A DNA stretch of 5,250 nt. It comes from Gemmatimonadota bacterium (GTDB lineage Bacteria; Gemmatimonadota; Gemmatimonadetes; Longimicrobiales; Longimicrobiaceae). The notes under the pieces are model-generated. The model had not been told where the DNA came from. It did not search any database and was given only the letters and a program-made list of their open reading frames with translations. The stretch is from the NCBI GenBank assembly GCA_019348475.1, contig JAHWJJ010000349.1, positions 1-5,250 of the forward strand, written 5' to 3'. A program made the translations under genes and the position numbers. This document shows, one piece after another, positions 1-5,250 of this stretch; position 1 is the stretch's first letter; each line of letters begins with the position of its first letter.

Positions 1-158
1 TGCACCCGCGAGCCAAGGTCGAAGTCCGGCCACGTCCCCGCCAGCGCGGCCATCATCACGAACGTGAGGACGAAGAGCAGCCCGAAGTACACCCAGGTGC
101 TGATGCGCCGCAGCTCGCTCCGCACCTCGTACCGCGCGATCGACCACAGCGCCTTCAT
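1..158 (-). CDS. ABC transporter permease, N-terminal fragment (cut by window edge)
   Basis: Only the first 52 residues are in the window; the gene continues past base 1. The protein starts MKALWSIARYEVRSELRR, a short amphipathic cytoplasmic segment rich in basic residues, followed by one clear membrane segment at about residues 22-41 (WVYFGLLFVLTFVMMAALAG). This layout is typical of the N terminus of ABC-2-type permeases. The ATG overlaps the stop of the upstream ATPase gene in an ATGA (155-158), so the two are almost certainly translationally coupled and form one exporter. No strong Shine-Dalgarno precedes the ATG, only a G-run, which fits coupling. After the first membrane segment the chain runs into a polar stretch (TWPDFDLGSR), probably the start of a large extracytoplasmic part. 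ATPases of this type are often paired with long permeases fused to an M1-family aminopeptidase-like domain, from my memory of the family; the fragment is too short to tell. The substrate is unknown. Confidence 0.8.
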   Translation of the reverse strand, partial: MKALWSIARYEVRSELRRISTWVYFGLLFVLTFVMMAALAGTWPDFDLGSRV

Positions 159-1132
159 GCCGCCCCCGGCCGCCGGAACGCCGCCCACGGATCGTCCGGC
201 GGTGGCGCGGCGTCCACCGCGACCGGCTGCGGCTCCACCTCGCCGTCGCCGATGCCGATTCCCCGCATCACGGTGAAGTAGACGTCCTTCAGGTCCGGCT
301 CCACGGGATGAAAGCTGTCGTCCGGCGGCGCGTCGCCGTGCACGTGCACCACGGTGCGCCCGCCGACCAGGGTGGTGGAGATGACGGGGTGCGCCTTCTC
401 GAACGCCCGCAGCTCGTCCCGCGGCACCTCGCGGCGCCAGACGCGGCCGCGCAGCGCCTGTACCGCCCCCTGCGGCTCCGCCTCCAGCAGGATCCGGCCT
501 TCCTGGATGATGGCCATGCGCTGGCACAGGTCGCTCACGTCCTCCACGATGTGCGTGGAAAGGATGACCACCGCGTTCTCGCCCAGCTCGCTCAGCAGGT
601 TCAGGAAGCGCGCGCGCTCCGCCGGGTCCAGCCCCGCCGTGGGCTCGTCGACGATGATGAGGCGCGGGTTGCCGATCAGCGCCACCGCGATTCCGAACCG
701 CTGCCGCATTCCCCCGCTGAAGGTGCCCAGCCGACGGTGCCGCGCGTCCCACAGGTTGGTCTGCTCCAGCAGCGAGCGGACCACGTCGCGCCGCTCGCCC
801 CCGTCCGTCACGCCCTTGAGGACGGCGAAGTGGTCCAGCATCTCCGCCGCGGTCGCTCGCGCGTAGAGGCCGAACTCCTGCGGCAGGTACCCCAGGGTGC
901 GGCGCACCGCTTCCTTGTCGCGCAGCACGTCGATCTCCCCCAGCCACGCGCTGCCGGCGTCCGCCTCCTGCAGCGTGGCCAGGATGCGCATCAGCGTGCT
1001 CTTGCCCGCCCCGTTGGGCCCCAGCAGCCCGAACATCCCCGGCGCGATGGTGAGCGAAACGTCGCGCAGCGCGTGCACGCCGTTGGGGTACGTCTTGGAA
1101 AGGCGCTCGATCTTCAGTTGCACGGAACGCAT
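155..1132 (-). CDS. ABC transporter ATP-binding protein (ABC-2 / NatA-like exporter ATPase)
   Basis: This 325-residue cytoplasmic ATPase would power the permease encoded directly downstream. All nucleotide-binding motifs are present and intact: Walker A GPNGAGKST (residues 38-46), Q-loop glutamine in YLPQEFG (Q85), ABC signature FSGGMRQR (138-145, F in place of the usual L), Walker B LIIVDEP (158-164) with catalytic E163, D-loop AGLDP (166-170) and switch histidine in LSTHIVED (H194). Residues 1-220 are the ATPase domain; about 220-300 form a C-terminal domain that includes DLKDVYFTVM, similar to the C-terminal region of drug- and sodium-exporter ATPases. The last 25 or so residues are Pro/Ala/Asp-rich and probably disordered. 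The ATG at 1132 is chosen because the core begins at once (KIERLSKTYPNG) and the frame upstream has no good start; no clear Shine-Dalgarno is visible. The gene follows the lipoprotein gene after 37 bases and overlaps the permease start by 4 bp. The transported substrate cannot be told from sequence. Confidence 0.93.
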   Translation of the reverse strand: MRSVQLKIERLSKTYPNGVHALRDVSLTIAPGMFGLLGPNGAGKSTLMRILATLQEADAGSAWLGEIDVLRDKEAVRRTLGYLPQEFGLYARATAAEMLDHFAVLKGVTDGGERRDVVRSLLEQTNLWDARHRRLGTFSGGMRQRFGIAVALIGNPRLIIVDEPTAGLDPAERARFLNLLSELGENAVVILSTHIVEDVSDLCQRMAIIQEGRILLEAEPQGAVQALRGRVWRREVPRDELRAFEKAHPVISTTLVGGRTVVHVHGDAPPDDSFHPVEPDLKDVYFTVMRGIGIGDGEVEPQPVAVDAAPPPDDPWAAFRRPGAA

Positions 1133-1169
1133 ACGGTCATGGGGAGCGGCGCCGGATGCCGCGCGGGCG

Positions 1170-1844
1170 TCAGCGGCCGAATTCGTAGACGAAGCCGGCG
1201 ACCAGCATCCGTACGGGCCGGCGCGCGGTGCGCCGGGAGACGCCGCCTTCGAACTCGGTGAACTCCTCGGCCGTGCCGAACGCGCCGGAGAGGTACATGT
1301 GCATGGCGTTCCGTCCCGGGCCGCGAAACGCGAGGGTGGGCGCCCAGTACCGGGGACGGACCCAGCCGGCGGCGGTGTCCGGCGGCGCGCCCGGCTGGGG
1401 GTGGTGGTGGCCCAGGCGCAGCGAATGCCGGGCGTGCAGCGCCAGCCCCTGGGTGGTGTACAGGCCGGAGCCGTCGCCCCCCATGCGCCCCAGCTGCACG
1501 TACGGCATCCCCTGCATCGGCCCCAGCAGCAGCCCGGCGCCCGCGTCCCAGCCGCCGCGCCGCGGGGCCTGGACGTACGCGTCCATCTCCGACGACGCCA
1601 CGTTGGCGGCGACGTGCACCCCCATGCTGAAGCCCGCACGCAGTTCGGTGGCGGCGTGGCCGCCGCGCATTCCGACGGAGATCTGCGGCAGCAGGCCGCC
1701 GGTGCAGTCGTCGCAGAGCGGCCGCGCCGCGCCGCCGGTGACGACGATCTGCGTCCCCGGCTCCACGCGCGGCCCGTGCGTGACCACCGGGGCGCACGCG
1801 CCGGCGCACGCCAGGAGTAGAAGCGCCAGCCGTGCCCGCGTCAT
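1170..1844 (-). CDS. putative lipoprotein of unknown function
   Basis: I do not recognise the family. From the ATG at 1844 the protein has 224 residues and opens with a short basic n-region and hydrophobic core (MTRARLALLLLAC) ending in a lipobox-like LLAC with C13 as the likely lipidated cysteine; C17 in AGAC is a less canonical alternative. This signal decides the start: the frame stays open for another 70 codons upstream, but that part reads as low-complexity Arg/Pro/Gly sequence. The mature part has a CDDC pair (C44, C47), many glycines, an HHH run (136-138), and several alternating hydrophobic/polar stretches near the C terminus (such as MHMYLSGAFG and RMLVAGFVYEF) that look like beta strands. 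A small beta-rich envelope protein is therefore plausible, facing the periplasm or outer membrane. It lies 37 bases upstream of the ABC ATPase in the same direction and may be co-transcribed with the exporter; a functional link is only inference. Upstream sequence shows no good Shine-Dalgarno. Confidence 0.75.
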   Translation of the reverse strand: MTRARLALLLLACAGACAPVVTHGPRVEPGTQIVVTGGAARPLCDDCTGGLLPQISVGMRGGHAATELRAGFSMGVHVAANVASSEMDAYVQAPRRGGWDAGAGLLLGPMQGMPYVQLGRMGGDGSGLYTTQGLALHARHSLRLGHHHPQPGAPPDTAAGWVRPRYWAPTLAFRGPGRNAMHMYLSGAFGTAEEFTEFEGGVSRRTARRPVRMLVAGFVYEFGR

Positions 1845-2051
1845 CGCGAGCAAGGAAGCGGGAGAGAGAACGTATTCACTCGCACGGGATGGTGAGGGGA
1901 CCCCGGCCCCCATGGTGGGACGCGCCGAACCTGCCGGGGCCGATGGCGGCCGCCGGCGCATCATCGAATCACCTGCGGGCCCGGCCTCGCGCGTGCCGGA
2001 ACCGCCCGCCCGCACGCCTGCCGCCGATCCTGCACGCCTTACCGACTTCCG
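1845..2051. other. spacer without a recognisable gene
   Basis: Together with the adjacent array this makes about 300 non-coding bases between hutU and the lipoprotein gene. Reading frames cross it on both strands, but they translate to low-complexity Arg/Pro/Ala-rich sequence typical of GC-rich non-coding DNA. It should hold the promoter of the lipoprotein-exporter unit, since the spacing is far larger than elsewhere in the window. The least GC-rich patch is around 1858-1880, just before the lipoprotein start, but I cannot define convincing -35 and -10 boxes. A perfect GGCGGCCGCC palindrome lies near 1946-1955; it is not followed by a T-run, so I do not call it a terminator. Confidence 0.6.
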
Positions 2052-2147
2052 CACTCATGCACTCCCGCACCTTCGCACCTTCGCACCTTCGCACCTTCGC
2101 ACCTTCACACTCCCGCACCTTCGCACTTTCGCACTTTCGCACTCCGT
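2052..2147. repeat. degenerate 8-bp tandem array immediately 3' of hutU
   Basis: Twelve consecutive 8-base units can be laid out with no gaps. On the plus strand the core consensus is CACCTTCG (minus strand CGAAGGTG). Units starting at 2068, 2076, 2084, 2092 and 2116 are exact; 2100 is CACCTTCA; 2060 and 2108 are CACTCCCG; 2124 and 2132 are CACTTTCG; the edge units 2052 (CACTCATG) and 2140 (CACTCCGT) are degenerate. The two CACTCCCG units are 48 bases apart, hinting at a higher-order block of six units. The array ends on the first base of the hutU stop triplet, so it starts directly after the gene in transcript sense. A period of 8 is not a multiple of 3, so any frame through it gives an 8-residue repeating peptide; such peptides are shadows, not genes. 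The role is unknown: slipped-strand expansion, a 3' mRNA element or a protein-binding array are all possible. Confidence 0.93.
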
Positions 2148-3820
2148 CACCCCTCCAGCATCGGCACCCGTACGCCCTCGCGCCGCGCCGTCTCGACGGC
2201 GTCGTCGTACCCCGCGTCCGCGTGGCGGATGACGCCCATCCCGGGGTCGTTGGTGAGGACGCGCTCCAGCCGCTCGCGCATCTCGGGGGTGCCGTCGGCC
2301 ACGATCACCTGCCCCGCGTGCAGCGAGTTGCCGATGCCGACGCCGCCGCCGTGGTGAAAGCTGACCCACGAAGCGCCGCTGGCGACGTTGACCAGCGCGT
2401 TCAGGATCGGCCAGTCGGCGATGGCGTCGCTGCCGTCCTTCATCGCCTCCGTCTCGCGGAACGGCGACGCGACGGACCCCGTGTCCAGGTGGTCGCGGCC
2501 GATGACGATGGGCGCCTTCAGCTCCCCCGACGCCACCAGGTCGTTCAGCGCCACGCCGAACCGCGCCCGCGCCCCCTGCCCCAGCCAGCAGATGCGCGAG
2601 GGCAGCCCCTGGAACGCCACCTTCTCCCGCGCCTGCGTGATCCAGCGCCTCAGGTGCTGGTCTTCCGGGAACAGCTCCAGCGCCAGCTGGTCGGTGCGGT
2701 GGATGTCGGCCGGGTCGCCGGAGAGAGCGACCCAGCGGAACGGCCCCTTGCCCTCGCAGAACAGCGGGCGCACGTACGCCGGGACGAAGCCGGGAAAGGC
2801 GAACGCGTCCTGGTACCCCGCGTCCCTGGCCTGCCCGCGCAGGTTGTTGCCGTAGTCGAAGGTCACGGCGCCGCGGCGCTGCATCTGCACCATCGCCTCG
2901 CAGTGCGCGCGCATGCTCGCCATCGACCGCCGCTGGTACTCCGCCGGATCCGCCCTGCGCAGCGCGTCCGCCTCCTCGGTGGAGACGCCCGCGGGGACGT
3001 AGCCGTTCAGCGCGTCGTGCGCGCTGGTCTGGTCCGTCAGCACGTCGGGCGTAACGCCGCGGCGCACCAGCTCCGGCAGCACCTCGGCGCAGTTGCCGAC
3101 CAGGCCAACGGAGAGCGCCTCGCCGCGGTCGCGCGCGTCCAGCGTCCAGCCCAGCGCCTCGTCCAGGTCGTGCGTCATCCGGTCGCAGTAGCGCGTCTGG
3201 ATGCGCCGCTCGATGCGCCACGGCTCCACCTCCACGCACAGCACCGCGCCTTCGTTCATCGTCACCGCCAGCGGCTGCGCGCCGCCCATCCCGCCCATCC
3301 CGCCCGTGAGCGTCCACGTGCCGCGCAGCGAGCCGCCGAAGTGCTGCCGCGCCACCGCGCCCAGCGTTTCGTACGTCCCCTGCAGGATCCCCTGCGTGCC
3401 GATGTAGATCCACGACCCGGCGGTCATCTGCCCGTACATCGTCAGCCCCTGCCGCTCCAGCTCGCGGAAGGTTTCCCAGTCCGCCCAGCGGGGAACGAGG
3501 TTGCTGTTGGCGATGAGCACGCGCGGCGCGTGGCGGTGGGTGCGGAACACGCCCACCGGCTTGCCGCTCTGGACGAGCATGGTCTCATCGTCCGCCAGGG
3601 TGCGGAGGGTGCGCACCATGGCATCGAACGCCTCCCAGGAGCGGGCCGCGCGCCCGGTGCCGCCGTAGACGACCAGGTCGTCCGGGCGCTCGGCCACGTC
3701 CGGGTCCAGGTTGTTCATCAGCATCCGCAGCGCGGCTTCCTGCTGCCAGCCGCGGCAGGAGATTTCGTTTCCGCGCGGCGCGCGCACGATGCGTGGTTCG
3801 GCGAGAGTGGCGGTGGTCAT
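2147..3820 (-). CDS. hutU: urocanate hydratase (urocanase)
   Basis: HutU (EC 4.2.1.49) carries out the second step of histidine degradation, adding water to urocanate to give 4-imidazolone-5-propionate, using tightly bound NAD+ as an electrophile in the cytoplasm. The 557-residue length is normal for the family and the protein looks complete. Recognisable blocks in order: [20 protein letters not shown] (13-32), [16 protein letters not shown] (50-65), [15 protein letters not shown] (131-145), the glycine-rich [14 protein letters not shown] (172-185) of the NAD-binding domain, [12 protein letters not shown] (263-274), [16 protein letters not shown] (355-370), the urocanase signature [10 protein letters not shown] (403-412) with the conserved active-site cysteine at C411 (equivalent to Cys410 of the Pseudomonas enzyme), [16 protein letters not shown] (441-456) and [16 protein letters not shown] (489-504). 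The ATG at 3820 gives a normal N terminus, but no Shine-Dalgarno precedes it. It starts 30 bases after the Uma2 gene and belongs with hutH upstream, so it is likely read from the same transcript. Confidence 0.98.
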   Translation of the reverse strand: MTTATLAEPRIVRAPRGNEISCRGWQQEAALRMLMNNLDPDVAERPDDLVVYGGTGRAARSWEAFDAMVRTLRTLADDETMLVQSGKPVGVFRTHRHAPRVLIANSNLVPRWADWETFRELERQGLTMYGQMTAGSWIYIGTQGILQGTYETLGAVARQHFGGSLRGTWTLTGGMGGMGGAQPLAVTMNEGAVLCVEVEPWRIERRIQTRYCDRMTHDLDEALGWTLDARDRGEALSVGLVGNCAEVLPELVRRGVTPDVLTDQTSAHDALNGYVPAGVSTEEADALRRADPAEYQRRSMASMRAHCEAMVQMQRRGAVTFDYGNNLRGQARDAGYQDAFAFPGFVPAYVRPLFCEGKGPFRWVALSGDPADIHRTDQLALELFPEDQHLRRWITQAREKVAFQGLPSRICWLGQGARARFGVALNDLVASGELKAPIVIGRDHLDTGSVASPFRETEAMKDGSDAIADWPILNALVNVASGASWVSFHHGGGVGIGNSLHAGQVIVADGTPEMRERLERVLTNDPGMGVIRHADAGYDDAVETARREGVRVPMLEG

Positions 3821-3850
3821 TGGTGACGGTTGGAATCGAGAAGACGCGGC

Positions 3851-4417
3851 TCAGACGTAGCCGCGGATGAAGTCCGAGAGCTGGAGCGTGAGCACCGGGC
3901 CGCCGGGGACCGGCTGCCAGTCCAGCGCTTCGGTGGTTACAAGCGCCGGACGGTCGGCATCCCCCGCCAGCCGGTACACCTCCAGGCGACCGGAACTCGG
4001 ATCGATGATCCAGTATTCCGGAACGCCGAATCGAACGTATCGCTCCCGCTTCAGTCCCCGGTCCCTGAAAGCCGTCGACGGCGAAAGGACCTCTACCACC
4101 AGGTCCGGGGGAACCTCGATCCCCCGATCCGTGATTTTTGCGCCGCGCTCACGGCGAACGAAGACCAGGTCCGGCTGAACGTAATCGCCCTCTCCGAGCA
4201 GCACGTCCACGGGAGCGGGCGTTACCCAGCCCAGGTCGTGCCTGGCGACGAAGGGCTCCAGAATCAGGGCCAGATTGAAGGCGATCCGCGTGTGCACCGG
4301 GCTGGGTGAAGGGGTCACGTACAGTTCTCCGGCGATGACCTCGTAGCGATTGCCATCATCGGGGAGACGGGCAAACTCCGCGTACGTCCATTCGCGGACT
4401 GCCGGTTGCGTGGCCAT
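3851..4417 (-). CDS. Uma2 family putative restriction endonuclease (DUF820)
   Basis: This complete 188-residue protein has the compact PD-(D/E)XK nuclease-like fold expected of Uma2/DUF820. The early block YAEFARLPDDGNRYEVIAGE (12-31) carries the conserved YE(L/V)I.GE element. Candidate metal and catalytic residues are D83 in QPDLVFV, E109 in DLVVEVLSPST and K123 in the RDRGLKRERY block; WIIDP (136-140) is the usual late strand. The family is widespread, often in many copies, in cyanobacteria and several GC-rich phyla; its cellular role and targets are poorly known, and nuclease activity is inferred from fold. The ATG at 4417 is fixed by a strong Shine-Dalgarno, GGAGGGAGA, with an 8-base spacer. 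The gene sits between hutH (47 bases upstream) and hutU (30 bases downstream) on the same strand, with no obvious tie to histidine use. Three 60-base stretches counted by hand give about 60-65% GC against 72-80% in the hut genes, which suggests later acquisition. No antitoxin-like partner is adjacent. Confidence 0.93.
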   Translation of the reverse strand: MATQPAVREWTYAEFARLPDDGNRYEVIAGELYVTPSPSPVHTRIAFNLALILEPFVARHDLGWVTPAPVDVLLGEGDYVQPDLVFVRRERGAKITDRGIEVPPDLVVEVLSPSTAFRDRGLKRERYVRFGVPEYWIIDPSSGRLEVYRLAGDADRPALVTTEALDWQPVPGGPVLTLQLSDFIRGYV

Positions 4418-4421
4418 CGTG

Positions 4422-4430
4422 TCTCCCTCC
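4422..4430 (-). promoter_or_regulatory. strong Shine-Dalgarno site for the Uma2-family gene
   Basis: On the minus strand the sequence GGAGGGAGA lies just upstream of the ATG at 4417, with 8 bases between the GGAGG core and the start codon. It is the only clear ribosome binding site in the window; the starts of hutU, the lipoprotein, the ATPase and the permease lack one. It both fixes the start and implies that this cargo gene is translated independently of hutH. Confidence 0.8.
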
Positions 4431-4464
4431 GCTGAAAAGTGCCGGGCTGTGGGCGGGCCCCGTC

Positions 4465-5250
4465 CTAAAGATCGATCAGAACGCCTTCGCGCACCAGCGC
4501 GGCGGCGGCTTCGATGTCCGGCGCCAGCGCGCGGTCGGCGTGCAGGTGGCCGATGCGGTCGCGGAACACCCGGTACGCGCGATCCACGCCGCGCCCGGGG
4601 CGCAGCGGCTTGCGGAACTCCAGCGCCTGCGCCGCGCACAGGAGCTCGATGGCCAGCACCGCTTCGGTGTTGCGCAGCACGCGGCGCGCCTTGATGGCGC
4701 CGTGCGCGCCCATCGACACGTGGTCTTCCTTGTTGGCGCCCGTGGGAATGCTGTCCACGCTGGCCGGGTGGCAGAGCACCTTGTTCTCGCTCACCAGCGC
4801 CGCGGCCGTGATCTGCGCCAGCATGAAGCCCGAGCACACGCCGGGGTCGCGCGTCAGGAAGGGCGGCAGGTCTCCGGAAAGGTCCGGGTTCACCAGCCGC
4901 TCCGTCCGGCGCTCGGAGATGGAGGCCAGGTCGGTGAGCGCCATCGCCAGCAGGTCGAGCACCTGGGCCACCGGCTGGCCGTGGAAGTTGCCGCCGCTGA
5001 TCACCAGCCCGTTCTCCCCCTCGTCGGGAAAGATGAGCGGGTTGTCGGTGGCGCTGTTGGCCTCGCACTCCAGCACCTGCCGCACGTACGCCAGCGCGTT
5101 GCGCGCGGCCCCGTGCACCTGCGGCATGCAGCGGAGCGAGTAGGCGTCCTGCACCCGCGGATCGCCGTGGCGGTGGCTCTCGCGGATCTCGCTGTCGGCC
5201 AGCAGCTCACGCAGCCGCTGGGCGCTGGCGCTCTGCCCCGGGTGCGGGCG
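4465..5250 (-). CDS. hutH: histidine ammonia-lyase (histidase), C-terminal half (5' end outside window)
   Basis: HutH (EC 4.3.1.3) removes ammonia from L-histidine to give trans-urocanate, the first step of the Hut pathway, in the cytoplasm. The window holds the last 261 residues plus a TAG stop; the N-terminal half with the Ala-Ser-Gly triplet that forms the MIO cofactor is beyond base 5250. The fragment begins [17 protein letters not shown], a hallmark of the family, followed by [10 protein letters not shown], which carries the residues equivalent to Q277, Y280 and R283 of the Pseudomonas putida enzyme (fragment residues 34, 37, 40). [11 protein letters not shown] contains the F329 equivalent (fragment residue 89) and [18 protein letters not shown] the E414 equivalent (fragment residue 175). 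The spacing of these sites and the C terminus suggest a normal full length near 505. Small departures from the textbook sequence are RCMPQVHG for RCQPQVMG and NKED for NQED; neither is catalytic. Its urocanate product is the substrate of HutU, encoded two genes downstream. Confidence 0.98.
   Translation of the reverse strand, partial: RPHPGQSASAQRLRELLADSEIRESHRHGDPRVQDAYSLRCMPQVHGAARNALAYVRQVLECEANSATDNPLIFPDEGENGLVISGGNFHGQPVAQVLDLLAMALTDLASISERRTERLVNPDLSGDLPPFLTRDPGVCSGFMLAQITAAALVSENKVLCHPASVDSIPTGANKEDHVSMGAHGAIKARRVLRNTEAVLAIELLCAAQALEFRKPLRPGRGVDRAYRVFRDRIGHLHADRALAPDIEAAAALVREGVLIDL

Noticed and set aside
308..1261. A 317-codon plus-strand frame opposite the ABC ATPase.
   Set aside because: It is a codon-position shadow of a gene with every ATPase motif intact; its Arg/Gln/Val/His-rich translation resembles no protein family I know.
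1133..1639. The 169-codon upstream extension of the ATPase frame.
   Set aside because: The extension overlaps the lipoprotein gene in another frame and is Arg/Pro/Thr-rich; the ATPase domain starts naturally at the ATG at 1132.
1845..2054. A 70-residue N-terminal extension of the lipoprotein from an upstream ATG.
   Set aside because: It would bury the signal sequence and lipobox inside the protein, and the extra sequence is low-complexity.
2052..2147. The tandem array considered as a CRISPR or as an iteron origin.
   Set aside because: The units are 8 bases with no spacers, so it is not a CRISPR; there is no replication initiator gene or AT-rich melting region nearby, so an origin is unsupported.
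1832..3826. A very long plus-strand open frame (664 codons) running antisense to hutU and through the 8-bp array.
   Set aside because: hutU on the opposite strand is an unmistakable full-length enzyme. Stop codons are rare in GC-rich DNA, and the translation is low-complexity His/Arg/Pro-rich with the array read as an 8-residue repeat.
4418..4464. A GC-rich stretch followed by TTTT between hutH and the Uma2 gene, considered as a terminator.
   Set aside because: The best stem I can draw is only about 4 bp (CGGG/CCCG) with a 12-base loop, and the T-run is short.
4465..5250. Departures of HutH from the textbook motif (RCMPQ for RCQPQ, NKED for NQED), considered as loss of function or a different ammonia-lyase.
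   Set aside because: The equivalents of Q277, Y280, R283, F329 and E414 are all present with near-normal spacing, and the adjacent hutU supports histidine as substrate.

Overview
The window is GC-rich DNA (three 60-base stretches counted by hand inside hutU and hutH gave 72-80% GC). Every gene I can support lies on the minus strand, so transcription runs from base 5250 towards base 1. The composition, a hut catabolic pair, a Uma2-family gene, an ABC exporter and a short tandem array of the type I associate with Longimicrobium-like genomes suggest a Gemmatimonadota bacterium. That placement is inference; other GC-rich phyla (Deinococcota, Myxococcota, Acidobacteriota) are not excluded.

In transcription order: (1) the C-terminal half of hutH, histidine ammonia-lyase (4465-5250, start outside the window); (2) a complete Uma2-family putative endonuclease gene (3851-4417), the only gene here with a strong Shine-Dalgarno sequence and visibly lower in GC than its neighbours; (3) complete hutU, urocanate hydratase (2147-3820); (4) a gene-poor spacer of about 300 bases that begins, directly at the hutU stop codon, with a degenerate 8-bp tandem array (2052-2147); (5) a 224-residue putative lipoprotein of unknown function (1170-1844); (6) an ABC transporter ATPase (155-1132) whose stop overlaps by 4 bp the start of (7) a membrane permease (1-158, cut by the window edge).

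HutH deaminates histidine to urocanate and HutU hydrates urocanate to imidazolonepropionate, so the right half is a histidine-degradation operon carrying a foreign-looking cargo gene. The left half is a separate unit: a lipoprotein followed by an ABC-2-like exporter pair. The spacer and its array mark the boundary between the two units. I see no RNA gene, CRISPR array, insertion sequence or convincing undescribed multi-gene system. The points most worth a second look are the 8-bp array abutting hutU, the Uma2 gene inside the hut operon, the unassigned lipoprotein, and the identity of the truncated permease.
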